DNA of 64,000 nt from Rathayibacter sp. VKM Ac-2857 (GTDB lineage Bacteria > Actinomycetota > Actinomycetes > Actinomycetales > Microbacteriaceae): NCBI RefSeq assembly GCF_013205025.1, contig NZ_JABMLE010000001.1:806001-870000 (forward strand), given 5' to 3'. The notes below the pieces were generated by a model. It saw nothing but the letters and a program-made list of their open reading frames with translations. It did not search any database and was not told the DNA's origin. Position 1 is the stretch's first letter. Every line of letters begins with the position of its first letter. Both the position numbers and the translations under genes were made by a program. This document shows, piece after piece, positions 1-11,026 of this stretch.

Positions 1-168
1 GCGCAAAAACCGCGGTTCTTGACGGTTAAGGCTTCGCAAATACCCCTCGATCCTCCTCCATCCTGGCTTCAGGCGCCAGAGAGCGCCCCTCGCATCGTCG
101 GATCACGACCGCCACGAGGACCGACTCCCCACCCCGTCGACGACGACTGCACTGAAAGCGGAGCCAGC

Positions 169-2061
169 ATGAGCATCTACAGCAACACCCTCCTCCTCGA
201 GACGACCACGATGACCGCCCCGACCCCGGTCGACGCACCGGTCGTGCCGCCCGCCCCCCTCGCGCTGCGCCGCTGGGTGCGCGAGACGGCCGCGATCCTC
301 CAGCCCGACGCGATCGAGTGGTGCGACGGCTCCCCCGCCGAGTGGTACCGCCTCACCGCCCGCATGGTGGACGAGGGGAAGCTGATCGCCCTCAACCCGG
401 AGTGGCGGCCCGGCTCGTTCCTCGCCCGCACCGACCCGGACGACGTCGCCCGCGTCGAGGACCGCACCTTCATCTGCACCACCGACGAGGCCGACGCCGG
501 CCCGACCAACAACTGGCGCGAGGCCTCCGCGATGAAGGCGGAGCTCGCCCCGTACTTCGCCGGCTCGATGCGCGGGCGCACGATGTACGTCGTCCCGTTC
601 TCGATGGGCCCGGTCGGCGGCCCGCTCTCGCAGCTCGGCGTGCAGCTGACCGACTCCGCCTACGCGGTCCTCAACATGCGGATCATGGCCCGCGTCGGCG
701 CCGAGCCGCTCGCCGCCTTCACCGAGGAGACCGCCTTCGTCCGCGGGGTGCACTCGGTGGGCTTCCCCCTCCGCGACGCCGACGGCGTCACCCGCGAGGA
801 TGTCGCCTGGCCGTGCAATGCGACGAAGTACATCACCCAGTTCCCCGAAACGCGCGAGATCTGGTCGTTCGGCTCCGGCTACGGCGGTAACGCCCTGCTG
901 GCCAAGAAGTGCTTCGCGCTGCGGATCGCCTCGGCGATGGGCCGCGAGGAGGGCTGGCTCGCCGAGCACATGCTCCTGATCCGCATCGTCTCGCCCGAGG
1001 GCCGGAGCTACCACGTGGCCGCCGCCTTCCCGAGCGCCTGCGGCAAGACGAACCTCGCGATGCTGCAGCCGACGATCCCCGGCTGGCGCGTCGAGACGCT
1101 CGGCGACGACATCACCTGGATGAAGAAGGGCGAGGACGGCCGCCTCTGGGCGATGAACCCCGAGACCGGCTTCTTCGGCGTCGCGCCCGGCACCGGGCAG
1201 AGCAGCAACCCCAATGCCGTGCACACCCTCTGGGGCAACACGATCTTCACCAACGTCGCGCTCCGCGAGGACGGCGACGTCTGGTGGGAGGGCCTCACCG
1301 ACGAGGTGCCCGAGCGGCTGACCGACTGGCGCGGCGAGCCGTGGACGCCCGCCTCCGGGACCCCGGCCGCGCATCCGAACGCGCGCTTCACGGCGCCCGC
1401 CCAGCAGTGCCCGACCCTCTCGCGCGAGTGGGACGCCTTCGAGGGCGTGCCGCTGGACGCGATCGTCTTCGGCGGGCGCCGGGCGAGCAACGTGCCGCTG
1501 GTGACCCAGGCCACCTCGTGGCAGCACGGCGTCTTCCTCGGCGCGACCATCGCCTCGGAGAAGACGGCCGCGGCGGAGGGGACGGTCGGCGAGCTGCGCC
1601 GCGACCCGTTCGCGATGCTGCCCTTCTGCGGCTACAACATGGCCGACTACTTCGCGCACTGGCTCGCGATCGGCGCGGACCTCGGCGAGAAGGCGCCCGC
1701 GATCTTCCAGGTCAACTGGTTCCGCAAGGGCGCCGACGGCTCCTTCCTCTGGCCCGGCTTCGGCGACAACGCGCGGGTGCTGCAGTGGCTCGTCCGGCGG
1801 ATCGAGGGGCTGGCCGAATCGCGGCCCAGCGCGATCGGCGACCTGCCGGTGTCGATCGACACCCACGGGCTGAACCTCTCCGCCGCCGCGAAGGAGGAGC
1901 TGTTCTCCGTGCCGGTGGAGGCGTGGCTCGACGAGTGCGCGCTGACGGAGGCGTTCTTCGCCCGCTTCGGCGACCGGCTGCCGCCCGAGCTGACCGCCGA
2001 GCTCCGCGCGCTCCGGCTCCGGCTGCTCGCCGAGGAGCTGCCGGCCGCGCACGCGGCCTGA
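169..2061 (+). CDS. pckG: Phosphoenolpyruvate carboxykinase (GTP)
   Basis: Converts oxaloacetate and GTP to PEP, CO2 and GDP in the cytosol, the entry step of gluconeogenesis. The 630-residue protein carries the GTP-PEPCK P-loop PSACGKTN (about residues 288-295, containing the reactive Cys), the GDDITWM kinase-2 motif, the [11 protein letters not shown] metal/substrate segment and FGGRR. The usual family length is about 600-620 residues. The reading frame is open upstream to position 19, but the ATG at 169 has a purine-rich GAAAG/CGGAG stretch before it. A second ATG at 211 would give 616 residues and is a real alternative. It is a stand-alone gene followed by an inverted-repeat element. Family assignment is certain; the start is not. 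Confidence 0.95.
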   Translation: MSIYSNTLLLETTTMTAPTPVDAPVVPPAPLALRRWVRETAAILQPDAIEWCDGSPAEWYRLTARMVDEGKLIALNPEWRPGSFLARTDPDDVARVEDRTFICTTDEADAGPTNNWREASAMKAELAPYFAGSMRGRTMYVVPFSMGPVGGPLSQLGVQLTDSAYAVLNMRIMARVGAEPLAAFTEETAFVRGVHSVGFPLRDADGVTREDVAWPCNATKYITQFPETREIWSFGSGYGGNALLAKKCFALRIASAMGREEGWLAEHMLLIRIVSPEGRSYHVAAAFPSACGKTNLAMLQPTIPGWRVETLGDDITWMKKGEDGRLWAMNPETGFFGVAPGTGQSSNPNAVHTLWGNTIFTNVALREDGDVWWEGLTDEVPERLTDWRGEPWTPASGTPAAHPNARFTAPAQQCPTLSREWDAFEGVPLDAIVFGGRRASNVPLVTQATSWQHGVFLGATIASEKTAAAEGTVGELRRDPFAMLPFCGYNMADYFAHWLAIGADLGEKAPAIFQVNWFRKGADGSFLWPGFGDNARVLQWLVRRIEGLAESRPSAIGDLPVSIDTHGLNLSAAAKEELFSVPVEAWLDECALTEAFFARFGDRLPPELTAELRALRLRLLAEELPAAHAA

Positions 2062-2186
2062 CCCGAACCCGCCGGCCCCGCGCCGGCGCCCCCTGTGGCC
2101 CGCGGAGGGAACCATCCCCTTCTTCGCATCCCCCTCCGCGGGTCCACTTCCCTCCTCCGCGCGACAGCGACCGCGCCGCCGCCCTC

Positions 2187-2283
2187 ATGCTGATCGAGTA
2201 GCCCCGGAGGGGCGTATCGAGATCCACCACCGCCGAGCACGTGGGTCTCGATACGCCGCTGCCGCGGCTACTCGACCAGCATG
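2187..2283. repeat. Dispersed inverted-repeat element, copy A
   Basis: Left arm ATGCTGATCGAGTAGCCCC and right arm GGCTACTCGACCAGCAT face each other, with GCGTATCGAGATC / TCTCGATACGC inside. A partial third arm (tagtcgaccagcatg) follows at about 2301-2315. The element fills the 292-bp gap between pckG and the thioesterase gene. No coding potential or transposase is seen. Confidence 0.85.
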
Positions 2284-2353
2284 GGGGACCCCCGGCGCGG
2301 CTAGTCGACCAGCATGCAGGGACCCCCACCTACCGCACGACCAGACGGGCACC

Positions 2354-3310
2354 ATGGACGACCGCATCACCCTCCGCTTCCTCGCCGCGCCGCAGGACGC
2401 GACTGCCGACGGCCGCAGTGCCCAGGCCGGCCGCGTGCTCGAGTGGATCGACAAGGCCGGCTACGCCTGCGCCGTCGGCTGGAGCGGCGGCTACTGCGTG
2501 ACCGCCTACGTCGGCAACGTGCACTTCACCCGGCCGATCGCCGTCGGCAACCTGATCGAGGCGAGCGCCCAGGTCATCCACACCGGCCGCACGAGCATGC
2601 ACGTGCTGGTGCGCGTCGCCCAGGCCGATCCGCGGACCGGGCGCTACGAGGCGGCGACGCACTGCCTCCTCATCTTCGTCGCGGTCGACGAGGAGAAGCG
2701 CCCGCGCCCGGTGCCGGAGTGGGCCCCGCGCACCATCGAGGACCTCGCCCTGGCCGAGGGCGCCGCGGCGCGGATCGACGGCCGACGCGCGCTGCACGAG
2801 GTGATGCGCGCGCAGGACTACACCGAGGCGGGCACCGGGCCGCGGATCGTCTTCCGCTTCCTGGCCGCGCCCGGAGACGTCAACTGGGGCGGCAACGCGC
2901 ACGGCGGCATCGTGATGCGCTGGATCGACGAGGCCGCGAACGCGGTCGCGCAGGGCTGGAGCGGCCGGGACGCGGTCGCCGTCTACTCCGGCGGCATCCA
3001 CTTCTACCGGCCGGTGCGGATCGGGCACCTCGTCGAGGTGGAGGCGCGGCTGATCCACACCGGACCGCGCTCGATGCACCTCGCGATCCACGTGCGCTCG
3101 GGCGATCCGCGGACCGGCGCGCTCGAGCTGACGACGCAGTGCATGAGCGTCTTCGTGGTCCGCGGCGACGACGGAGCCGCCGAGGCGGTGCCTGCGTTGG
3201 AGCCGCGGACCGACGAGGACCGCCGGCTCGACGAGCACGCGCGCGAGCTGATCCGGCTGCGCGCCGAGCTGCCGGCGCTGCCGGTCGGCCTCGCGGCGAC
3301 GCTCGCATGA
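2354..3310 (+). CDS. Acyl-CoA thioesterase, tandem hot-dog (YciA-like)
   Basis: Probable acyl-CoA thioesterase that hydrolyses acyl-CoA to free acid and CoA. The 318 residues contain two homologous hot-dog halves. Each has an RFLAAP start, a central helix with WID (VLEWIDKAGYACA; IVMRWIDEAANAVA), a WSG...V.YxGxxHFxRP strand and an IHTGxxSMH strand. The second half has GGNAHGG before the helix, whereas the first has a shortened, altered version there, so the catalytic contribution may come mainly from the second half. The start ATG lies just after the repeat element. Substrate length is unknown. A 34-bp gap separates it from aroQ. Confidence 0.85.
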   Translation: MDDRITLRFLAAPQDATADGRSAQAGRVLEWIDKAGYACAVGWSGGYCVTAYVGNVHFTRPIAVGNLIEASAQVIHTGRTSMHVLVRVAQADPRTGRYEAATHCLLIFVAVDEEKRPRPVPEWAPRTIEDLALAEGAAARIDGRRALHEVMRAQDYTEAGTGPRIVFRFLAAPGDVNWGGNAHGGIVMRWIDEAANAVAQGWSGRDAVAVYSGGIHFYRPVRIGHLVEVEARLIHTGPRSMHLAIHVRSGDPRTGALELTTQCMSVFVVRGDDGAAEAVPALEPRTDEDRRLDEHARELIRLRAELPALPVGLAATLA

Positions 3311-3344
3311 CCGGTCCGCGCCCCCGGGTCGCTAGGGTCGGAGC

Positions 3345-3788
3345 GTGAAGATCCTCGTCGTGAACGGCCCGAACCTGAACCTCCTCGGCACGCGCGAGCC
3401 CGCGGTCTACGGCTCCGACACGCTCGCCGACGCCGATGCGCTGGCCACCCGCGCGGCGGAGCGGCTCGGCCTCGGGATCGAGTTCTTCCAGAGCAACTCG
3501 GAGGGCGCGATCATCGACCGCCTGCACGAGGCGCGCGGCACCGCCGACGGCCTGCTGCTGAACGTCGGCGCCTACACCCACACCTCGATCGCCATCCGCG
3601 ACGCCGTGCTCGCGACGGAGCTGCCGCTGGTGGAGGTGCACGTCAGCAACGTGCACCGGCGCGAGGAGTTCCGCCGCCACTCCTACCTGTCGGACATCGC
3701 GGTCGCCGTGATCGTCGGCGCCGGGATCGCGGGCTACGGCTACGCGGTCGACGTGCTCGCCCGGACCCTGGGGACGACGGACGCGTAG
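3345..3788 (+). CDS. aroQ: 3-dehydroquinate dehydratase, type II
   Basis: Dehydrates 3-dehydroquinate to 3-dehydroshikimate in the shikimate pathway. The 147-residue protein fits the compact type II family. Visible motifs are [13 protein letters not shown] near the N-terminus, [17 protein letters not shown], the lid/active-site [17 protein letters not shown], and [18 protein letters not shown] containing the catalytic His. The start is GTG. A TAGGGT hexamer (3333-3338) ends six bases before it and there is no Shine-Dalgarno sequence, suggesting a leaderless transcript. It does not sit with other aro genes here. Confidence 0.95.
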   Translation: MKILVVNGPNLNLLGTREPAVYGSDTLADADALATRAAERLGLGIEFFQSNSEGAIIDRLHEARGTADGLLLNVGAYTHTSIAIRDAVLATELPLVEVHVSNVHRREEFRRHSYLSDIAVAVIVGAGIAGYGYAVDVLARTLGTTDA

Positions 3789-3824
3789 CACCGGGGCGAG
3801 TCGTCGGGGCGTAGCGTCGGGAGC

Positions 3825-4640
3825 ATGACGCCCTCCGACGCGACACCCTCCGCTTCCTTCGCCGATCTCGGCCGCTCCTTCGGGTCGGCCGTCGACGCCT
3901 ACGACCGCGGCCGCCCGGGCTACCCGGACGACGCGGTGGACTGGCTCGTCGCCCACGCGCCCGCCCGGGTGGCCGGCGACTTCGTGCCGGAGCGCGCGCG
4001 AGCGGCGGGAGCGGACGCCTCCGATCGGGTGCGCGCCGCGGACCTCGGGGCAGGCACCGGGAAGTTCACCGCGTCACTGGTGGCGCGCGGACTCGACGTG
4101 TCGGCCGTGGAGCCGGACGCGGCGATGCTGGAGCGGCTGAGCACGCAGCTGCCGTCGGTCCGGGCACTGGCGGGGACCGCCGAGGAGATCCCGCTGCCGG
4201 ACGCCTCCGTCGAGCTGGTCACCGCGGCGCAGTCCTGGCACTGGGTCGACCCCGAGCGGGCGAGCGCCGAGGTCGCGCGGGTGCTGGTCCCGGGCGGCGT
4301 GCTCGCGCTGGTCTGGAACATCCGCGACGAGTCCGTGCCGTGGGTGCGGCGCCTCGGCGAGGTCGCCGGCTCCTCGGCTGCCGAGCGCTTCGAGACCGTG
4401 CAGCCGCCGCTGGGCTCGGCGCTGGAGCGCGTCGCCTACGCCGAGTTCGACTGGGCCTACGAGCTCGACCGGCCGGCGCTGCTCGACATGTTCGCGTCGC
4501 GCAGCTACGTCATCGCGATGCCCGAGGAGGAGCGCGCCGCGGTGCTCGCGGCCGTCGGCGAGGTCGTCGACGCGCTGCCCGGCGACCGCATCGCGATGTC
4601 GTACGCGACCCGCGTCACCATCGCCCGCCGCGCCTCGTAG
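3825..4640 (+). CDS. Class I SAM-dependent methyltransferase
   Basis: A 271-residue methyltransferase. SAM motif I is ADLGAGTGKFTASL, followed by the acidic AVEPD and a motif IV-like QSWHWVDPERA that is typical of the UbiE/Methyltransf_11 type. An RGRPGYP N-terminal block is common in actinobacterial members. The substrate cannot be told from sequence. A TAGCGT hexamer at 3812-3817 lies seven bases before the ATG with no clear ribosome site, again suggesting leaderless expression. The gene is followed by a tandem-repeat block. Confidence 0.8.
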   Translation: MTPSDATPSASFADLGRSFGSAVDAYDRGRPGYPDDAVDWLVAHAPARVAGDFVPERARAAGADASDRVRAADLGAGTGKFTASLVARGLDVSAVEPDAAMLERLSTQLPSVRALAGTAEEIPLPDASVELVTAAQSWHWVDPERASAEVARVLVPGGVLALVWNIRDESVPWVRRLGEVAGSSAAERFETVQPPLGSALERVAYAEFDWAYELDRPALLDMFASRSYVIAMPEEERAAVLAAVGEVVDALPGDRIAMSYATRVTIARRAS

Positions 4641-4671
4641 CAGGATGCCGCTCCTGCTGCGCCGGCGGTCA

Positions 4672-4800
4672 CAGCGGGCGCAGAGCATGCGGAGCCGCGC
4701 ACGGCAGCAGGCGCAGAACATGCTGCGCCGCACGCGGCAGCGGGCGCGGAACATGCTGCGCCGCGCATCGCAGCTGGCGCAGAACATGCTGGTCGAGTAG
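4672..4800. repeat. 33-bp tandem repeat running into an inverted repeat
   Basis: Three 33-bp units begin at 4672, 4705 and 4738, each of the form cag-c/a-ggcgc-a/g-ga-a/g-catgc followed by a variable GC-rich tail. A fourth unit at 4771 merges after aacatgct into the standard repeat arm (ggtcgagtag). The period is a multiple of three, but neither strand gives a believable protein. It lies directly after the methyltransferase stop codon. Confidence 0.8.
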
Positions 4801-5002
4801 CCGCGCCAGCGGCGTATCGAGACCAACGTCTGCAGAACGGTGGATCTCGATACGCCCGCTTCGCGGGCTACTCGATCAGCATGAGACACGGCGTATCGAG
4901 CGGAAGGGACGCCTCCGGCACCAGCGCAGGGCGGGGAAGAGACCGATGTCCTTGGGGTGGGAGGATCTCGATACGCCCCTCCGGGGCTACTCGATCAGCA
5001 TG
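4786..5002. repeat. Dispersed inverted-repeat elements, copies B and C
   Basis: Copy B (4786-4883) is a complete pair of arms (atgctggtcgagtag ... ctactcgatcagcatg). Copy C (about 4886-5002) has a degenerate left arm (gcgtatcgag) and a complete right arm ending tactcgatcagcatg. Together with the 33-bp tandem units they fill the 394-bp gap between the convergent methyltransferase and aldo/keto reductase genes. Nothing coding is seen. Confidence 0.85.
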
Positions 5003-5034
5003 TCTGTAGGCGTCTCTCCCGAGGAGACCCCGCG

Positions 5035-6518
<1,484 letters not shown>

Positions 6519-6522
<4 letters not shown>

Positions 6523-6608
6523 GCTGCAGCGGCCCGCGGTTCAGGGCAGCAGCGCGCCGCGCTCTGAGCAGCAGCGGCCCGCAGTTCAGGGCAGCAGCGC
6601 GCCGCGCT
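6519..6608. repeat. 45-bp tandem duplication between convergent genes
   Basis: Two 45-bp units (6519-6563 and 6564-6608) differ at only about two positions. The first overlaps the rnhA stop and the second reaches the last base of the convergent methyltransferase stop. It fills the whole gap between the two genes and carries cgcgccgcgct-type GC-rich segments. Confidence 0.85.
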
Positions 6609-8206
6609 CAGGGCAGCCGCAGCATCCCGGTCGCGACGAGCTCGCGCACCCGCGGCAGCACGGAGTCGAGCACGGCCGGCCCCTCGACGTGCAGGAGCGA
6701 GGCCACCGCGGCCGTGATCGCCGCGATCGACAGCTCGCCGTCGCAGGCCCCGACGACCGCGGCCAGAGCGGTGTCGGCCTCCTCCACCCGGGCGAAGCCG
6801 CCGCCCTGGCGCAGCCGCAGCACGGTCGGGTCGTCGTTGCCCGGCCAGTAGTGCCGCTCCTCCGTCACGTCGCCGGCGACGACGAGCGCCTGCCGCGCGA
6901 GGTCGGCGTCGTCGAGCACCGACAGTGCGTCGAGCGCCTCGAGGCAGTGCGCCAGGTGCCCGCCCAGCCCGGCCGTCGCGACCGCGCCGTCCAGCCGCTC
7001 GAGGCGCCGGATCGGCGGCCGGGGCGAGGCGGGGAGCCGCAGAGTCACGTAGCCGAAGCCGACCCCGGTCACGCCGCGCCGCTCGAAGTCCTCGAGCCAG
7101 GCGTCGACGAGCGCGTCGGACTCCGCGCCGCGGGTGGTCCCGCCGTCGCGGATCCAGGTCTCGGCGTAGATCGCCGGGTCCTGCTGCTCGCGCTCCACGA
7201 TCCAGACGTCGAGCGGCGAGGCGGTCCCGTCCATCCACGCGGCGAGCCCGGCGTGCCCGGGTTCGAGCGCCTGCTCGAGCGGGCTGCGGCCGTCGGCCAG
7301 CCAGGCGCGGACCCGGTCGAACGCGTCGACGTCCGTCCGATACTCCCAGTTGCCGAGAAGCTGCGCGACGCCGCCCGGGACCAGGTACTCGGCGGCGCCG
7401 ACGATCACGCGGCGGACGATCTCGTCGCCCTCGAGGCCGCCGTCGCGGTACTCGTAGGCGGGGACGCCCGCGCTCCGCGGGGTGATCACGAACGGCGGAT
7501 TGGTGACGATCTGGTCGAACCGCTCCCCCGCGACCGGCTCGTAGAGGCTGCCGTGCCGGAACTCGATCGAGTCGATCCCGTTCAGCGCCGCATTGAAGGC
7601 CGCGATCGCCAGCGCGCGGTGCGAGATGTCGGTCGCGACGACCCTGTCCGCGTGCCGGGAGGCGTGCAGCGCCTGGATCCCGCAGCCGGTGCCGAGGTCG
7701 AGCACGCTGCCGACCCGCCGCTGGATCATCAGCCCGGTCAGGGTGAGGCTCGCGCCGCCGACGCCGAGCACGTGGTCCTCCGCGAGCGGGCGGCCGAGGG
7801 CGAGCTCGCCGAGGTCGGAGGCGATCCACCAGGACGCGGCGCCGCGCAGATCGACGAGGTCGTAGGGCCGCAGATCGAGCGCGGCGGTGACGACGGCCCC
7901 CGCCTCGGAGCGCACGAGGCCCAGCTCGAGGGCGCCGTCGAGACCGAGCGACGGGAAGGCGGCCTCCGCCTGCTCGGTCGAGACGGGGTCGGCGAGCAGG
8001 AAGAGCCGGGCCAGGGTGGCGAGCGGCCCGCCGTTGCCGCCGCGCTCCAGCGCGCGGCGCGCCGGCACGCGGTCGCCGCGGTGCAGCGCCTCCCCCGCGG
8101 CCTCGCCCCAGAGCTCGCGGACGGCGTCGACGCGGTAGCGGGCACGGGAGAGGTCGTCGCCGAGGAGCGCGATGCGGGCTCGGTCGAGCTGGTCTGCAGG
8201 CTGCAC
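6608..8206 (-). CDS. Methyltransferase with HemK/RlmG-type NPPF motif
   Basis: A 532-residue two-part protein. The first ~140 residues are helical with no recognised motif. A Rossmann methyltransferase follows: VLDLGTGCGIQALHASRHA, the acidic VVATDISHRALAIA, and IVTNPPFVITPRSAGVPAYEYRDGG. The NPPF motif is typical of enzymes methylating an amide or exocyclic amino nitrogen (release factor, rRNA). The C-terminal ~230 residues are a family-specific extension. GTG at 8206 is chosen because the N-terminal extension back to 8257 is poor in family-like sequence. The true target is unknown. Confidence 0.8.
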   Translation of the reverse strand: MQPADQLDRARIALLGDDLSRARYRVDAVRELWGEAAGEALHRGDRVPARRALERGGNGGPLATLARLFLLADPVSTEQAEAAFPSLGLDGALELGLVRSEAGAVVTAALDLRPYDLVDLRGAASWWIASDLGELALGRPLAEDHVLGVGGASLTLTGLMIQRRVGSVLDLGTGCGIQALHASRHADRVVATDISHRALAIAAFNAALNGIDSIEFRHGSLYEPVAGERFDQIVTNPPFVITPRSAGVPAYEYRDGGLEGDEIVRRVIVGAAEYLVPGGVAQLLGNWEYRTDVDAFDRVRAWLADGRSPLEQALEPGHAGLAAWMDGTASPLDVWIVEREQQDPAIYAETWIRDGGTTRGAESDALVDAWLEDFERRGVTGVGFGYVTLRLPASPRPPIRRLERLDGAVATAGLGGHLAHCLEALDALSVLDDADLARQALVVAGDVTEERHYWPGNDDPTVLRLRQGGGFARVEEADTALAAVVGACDGELSIAAITAAVASLLHVEGPAVLDSVLPRVRELVATGMLRLP

Positions 8207-8341
8207 CGCTCCATCCTCGTGCACGCTTCGGCCGCGGACGGCGCGGCCGCCCCGCACAACGTCAGCTGAGAGCGGAGCTCATCGCCGATCGTCGATGAAG
8301 GACCTCCTCAGCTGATGTTCTGCGGGCAATACGATCGACTC

Positions 8342-8779
8342 ATGCCTCTCACCGGAGAATACGAACCGAGCACGTCCGTTTGGGCCCGCGAGCAGGCGGA
8401 GCTCTACGAGGCCACCGGCGGCGCGGAGGGCAACCTCCTCCGCGGCAAGCCGATCATCGTCCTGACCACGGTCGGCGCCCGCAGCGGCAAGCTGCGCAAG
8501 ACCGCGCTGATGCGCGTCGAGCACGACGGCTCCTACGTCGTCGTCGCCTCGAAGGGCGGCGCGCCCGAGCACCCGGTCTGGTACCTGAACATGGTCAAGG
8601 AGCCGCACGTCGAGCTGCAGGACGGCCCGGTGAAGAAGGACTACACGGCCAGCGTCCTCGAGGGCGACGAGCGCGCCGCCTGGTGGGAGCGCGCGGTCGC
8701 GGCCTGGCCCGACTACGCCGAGTACCAGACCAAGACCGACCGGCAGATCCCGCTGGTGCTGCTCACGCCCTGGTCCTGA
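8342..8779 (+). CDS. Nitroreductase/deazaflavin (F420)-dependent oxidoreductase, Ddn family
   Basis: A 145-residue split-barrel protein of the deazaflavin-dependent nitroreductase family. Key segments are [38 protein letters not shown] and [18 protein letters not shown], the cofactor pocket seen in Ddn-like proteins. It probably reduces quinones or other acceptors with F420H2. The ATG at 8342 is preceded by TACGAT (8330-8335), six bases upstream, with no ribosome site, so it is likely leaderless. Its presence fits the F420 genes at 50.8-54.4 kb. The substrate is unknown. Confidence 0.88.
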   Translation: MPLTGEYEPSTSVWAREQAELYEATGGAEGNLLRGKPIIVLTTVGARSGKLRKTALMRVEHDGSYVVVASKGGAPEHPVWYLNMVKEPHVELQDGPVKKDYTASVLEGDERAAWWERAVAAWPDYAEYQTKTDRQIPLVLLTPWS

Positions 8780-8791
8780 TCCGGTCGGCCG

Positions 8792-9535
8792 TCACTCCGG
8801 AGCGACGACGGTCGTCTCCGGAGCGTCGTCCGCCGGATCCACCCGCGCCGCGATGAGCGCCAGCACCCGCGGGTGCGACAGCAGCACGAAGTGCCCCACC
8901 ACCGACACCGCGATGTTCTCGCGCGCCCCGGCGAGCCTGCTGCCGCCCGGGATGTACTGGTCGCGCATCCCGTAGATCGAGACGATGCGGCGGTCGGCGT
9001 CGCGCTCGGCGAGCAGTGTCCGGATCACGGGCCGGTGCGGGCCGAACTCGCGCAGCGCCCGGGCCGGCGCGATGCGAGCGAGCGGTGAGCCGTTGAACGG
9101 CGTCGAGACGGCGATCATCCGGTCGATCCGGCCCTCGTCGCGGTCGTCGACGACCATCATGTGCTTGCCGATCAGGCCGCCCTTGCTGTGCGCGACGACG
9201 ACCACCCCGCGCAGGTCCTGCTCACGCAGGTACTCCTGCCCGAGCGCGGCCGACGCGACGATCGGCCGGGTGTTGTAGCCGAGTGCGGGCAGCACGTGGA
9301 TCGGGTGCCCGGCCGCGTGCAGCCGGTCGGCGATCGGCCGCAGGAACTGCCAGGTCTCGTAGATCCCGGGGATCAGCAGGACCGGAGCGCCCTCGCCCGA
9401 GGCGTAGCGCGAGACGTCCCAGCCCTCGCGCAGATGTGTGAAGCGCGAGCCGTAGGCGTAGCGGTAGTCGCGCAGATAGGCCGCGCGGAGCGAGGCGGAG
9501 GAGCGCCGGAAGCGCCCCCGCTCACTCCCCGGCAT
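8792..9535 (-). CDS. Alpha/beta hydrolase (esterase/lipase-like)
   Basis: A 247-residue hydrolase. The oxyanion-type APVLLIPGIYETW, the nucleophile elbow VVVAHSKGGLIG (Ser in SKGG) and a C-terminal SVVGHFVLLSHP with the probable catalytic His are visible; the Asp is likely in the segment around YGMRDQYIPGG. No signal peptide. Its start overlaps the stop of the upstream VOC-type gene by 14 bp, so the two are probably cotranscribed. The substrate cannot be predicted. Confidence 0.85.
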   Translation of the reverse strand: MPGSERGRFRRSSASLRAAYLRDYRYAYGSRFTHLREGWDVSRYASGEGAPVLLIPGIYETWQFLRPIADRLHAAGHPIHVLPALGYNTRPIVASAALGQEYLREQDLRGVVVVAHSKGGLIGKHMMVVDDRDEGRIDRMIAVSTPFNGSPLARIAPARALREFGPHRPVIRTLLAERDADRRIVSIYGMRDQYIPGGSRLAGARENIAVSVVGHFVLLSHPRVLALIAARVDPADDAPETTVVAPE

Positions 9536-9995
9536 AGGCGGCTTCGAGGGCGGCGACGTCGAGCTTGGTCATGCCGAGCATCGCCTGCAGGGCGCGCGCC
9601 GCACCCTCCGCATCGGCGCCGCCGAGCACCGCGCCGAGGGCCGTCGGCACGATCTGCCAGGACAGACCCCAGCGGTCGCGGAGCCAGCCGCACCGGCTCT
9701 CCTCGCCGCCGTCGGCGATCAGCGCGTCCCAGAGCCGGTCGACCTCGGCCTGCGACTCGACCGAGACCGAGATCGAGACCGCCTCGGAGAACGGGAAGCC
9801 GGGGCCGCCGTTCATCGCCTGGAAGAGCTGCCCGTCGAGCTCGAAGCTCACGACCGTCACGGTGCCCGGCGAGGGCGAGCCCTCGGGCAGCACCTCGGTG
9901 CTCAGGATCCGCGAGTTCGGCACGAGCTCGGTGTAGAACTCGGCCGCCTCCCTCGCCTGGTCGTCGAACCACAGGAACGTGCTGACTGCACCCAT
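9522..9995 (-). CDS. PhnB-like VOC superfamily protein
   Basis: A 157-residue protein of the 3-demethylubiquinone-methyltransferase-like (PhnB) branch of the glyoxalase/VOC superfamily. It shows FLWFDDQAREAAEFYTELVPNSRI at the start, FQAMNGGPGFPFSEAVSI in the middle and CGWLRDRWGLSWQIVP near the end. Such proteins are usually of unknown function. The ATG at 9995 has GAGGAGG upstream on its strand. It overlaps the alpha/beta hydrolase gene downstream. Confidence 0.85.
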   Translation of the reverse strand: MGAVSTFLWFDDQAREAAEFYTELVPNSRILSTEVLPEGSPSPGTVTVVSFELDGQLFQAMNGGPGFPFSEAVSISVSVESQAEVDRLWDALIADGGEESRCGWLRDRWGLSWQIVPTALGAVLGGADAEGAARALQAMLGMTKLDVAALEAAYAGE

Positions 9996-10044
9996 GCCGG
10001 CCTCCTCGTCGATCCCCAGTGTGCCCCTTCGCGTGCCGGAGGGG

Positions 10045-10923
10045 TCAGAGCGGATTCACGCCGAACGCGGTCGCGAGCTTGTCGATCTTCTTGGCCCGGC
10101 CCAGGCGCGGCAGGTCGCTGCCGTCGCGGATGACCCGGCCGCGGGCCTCGAAGTCGTCGAGGAAGTCGCGCGCCCACGCCACGTCGGACGGGGTCGGGCT
10201 GATGACCTCGTTGATGACGGCGAGCTGCTCGGTGTCGAGGCAGAGCTTGCCGGTGAGGCCGAGCGACACGGTGAGGGCCGACTGCTCGCGGAGCACCGGG
10301 TGGCTGTTCGAGACGGTCGGGCCGTCGATCGGGCCGGGCAGGTCGCCGATCCGCGAGGCGACGACGAGGCGCGAGCGCGGGTAGGCCATCGCCAGGTCGT
10401 CGGCGCTGGTGCCGGTGTCGCGGCGGTAGTCGCCGCTGCCGAAGGCGAGGCGGAAGGTGCCGCGGGCGCGGGCGATCGAGACCGCCTCCTCGATGCCGAG
10501 GGCCGACTCGACCAGGGCGAGCACCGGGGTCGCACCGCCCAGGCGGTCGAAGGTCTCGGTGACGTGCTCGCCGGCCTCGGTCTTGGCGAGCATGACGCCG
10601 GCCAGTCCGGGCAGCCCCTTCAGCGCGTCGACGTCGTCCGACCAGAACGGGGTGGAGTGGTCGTTGATGCGCACCCACGCGCGCTTCTCGCCGCTCAGCC
10701 AGGCGGCGACGTCGGCGCGTGCCTCGGGCTTGGCCTTCGGATCGACCGCGTCCTCGATGTCGAGGACGACCTGGTCGGCGCGCGAGGCGTGCGCGGCGTC
10801 GAAGGTGTCGGTGCGGGTCGCGTTGACCAGCAGCCAGGAGCGGGCGATCTCGGGGGCGACGTCGCGCCCCTTCCGCTTGAGGCCGGTCTCGCCGGAGGTG
10901 GCGGGGGTGGTGGGCAGCGTCAC
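10045..10923 (-). CDS. CitE-like HpcH/HpaI aldolase / citrate lyase beta family
   Basis: A 292-residue TIM-barrel lyase with SWLLVNATRTDTF, VVLDIEDAVDPKAK (Mg-binding Glu/Asp), WVRINDHSTPFWSDD and VLALVESALGIEEA, all hallmarks of the CitE / malyl-CoA lyase family. There are no citrate lyase alpha or gamma subunits nearby, so it is a stand-alone CitE-like enzyme, perhaps acting on a beta-hydroxyacyl-CoA. The start is GTG with GGAAGGA upstream on the minus strand. Confidence 0.88.
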   Translation of the reverse strand: MTLPTTPATSGETGLKRKGRDVAPEIARSWLLVNATRTDTFDAAHASRADQVVLDIEDAVDPKAKPEARADVAAWLSGEKRAWVRINDHSTPFWSDDVDALKGLPGLAGVMLAKTEAGEHVTETFDRLGGATPVLALVESALGIEEAVSIARARGTFRLAFGSGDYRRDTGTSADDLAMAYPRSRLVVASRIGDLPGPIDGPTVSNSHPVLREQSALTVSLGLTGKLCLDTEQLAVINEVISPTPSDVAWARDFLDDFEARGRVIRDGSDLPRLGRAKKIDKLATAFGVNPL

Positions 10924-11026
10924 GTGAGCAGGTCCTTCCGGTGGCGCGGTCTTCGCACCGCGAGCCCCGCCGCTCAGCGACGGTGCCGGGGTCCAGGGTA
11001 ACGGCTCGGGGCGGAGTGGCCGCGCG

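Noticed and set aside
17-46. TTGACG at 19-24 as the -35 box of a pckG promoter
   Set aside because: No matching -10 hexamer is found at the right distance, so it is not reported as a promoter.
52-168. A longer N-terminus for PEP carboxykinase from position 19
   Set aside because: The extra 50 residues are not family-like, and a purine-rich ribosome site precedes the ATG at 169.
103-2115. Long open frames opposite pckG and other genes (for example 13089-16046 minus, 35582-40702 plus, 51755-54259 minus)
   Set aside because: They lie antisense to well-supported genes, are Arg/Gly/Ala-rich or His/Asp/Val-rich in the way of high-GC shadow frames, and contain no recognisable motifs.
4505-4768. 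Minus-strand ORF across the 33-bp repeat giving an 11-residue Ala/Cys repeat protein
   Set aside because: It overlaps the end of the methyltransferase gene, has no ribosome site, and follows from the period being a multiple of three.
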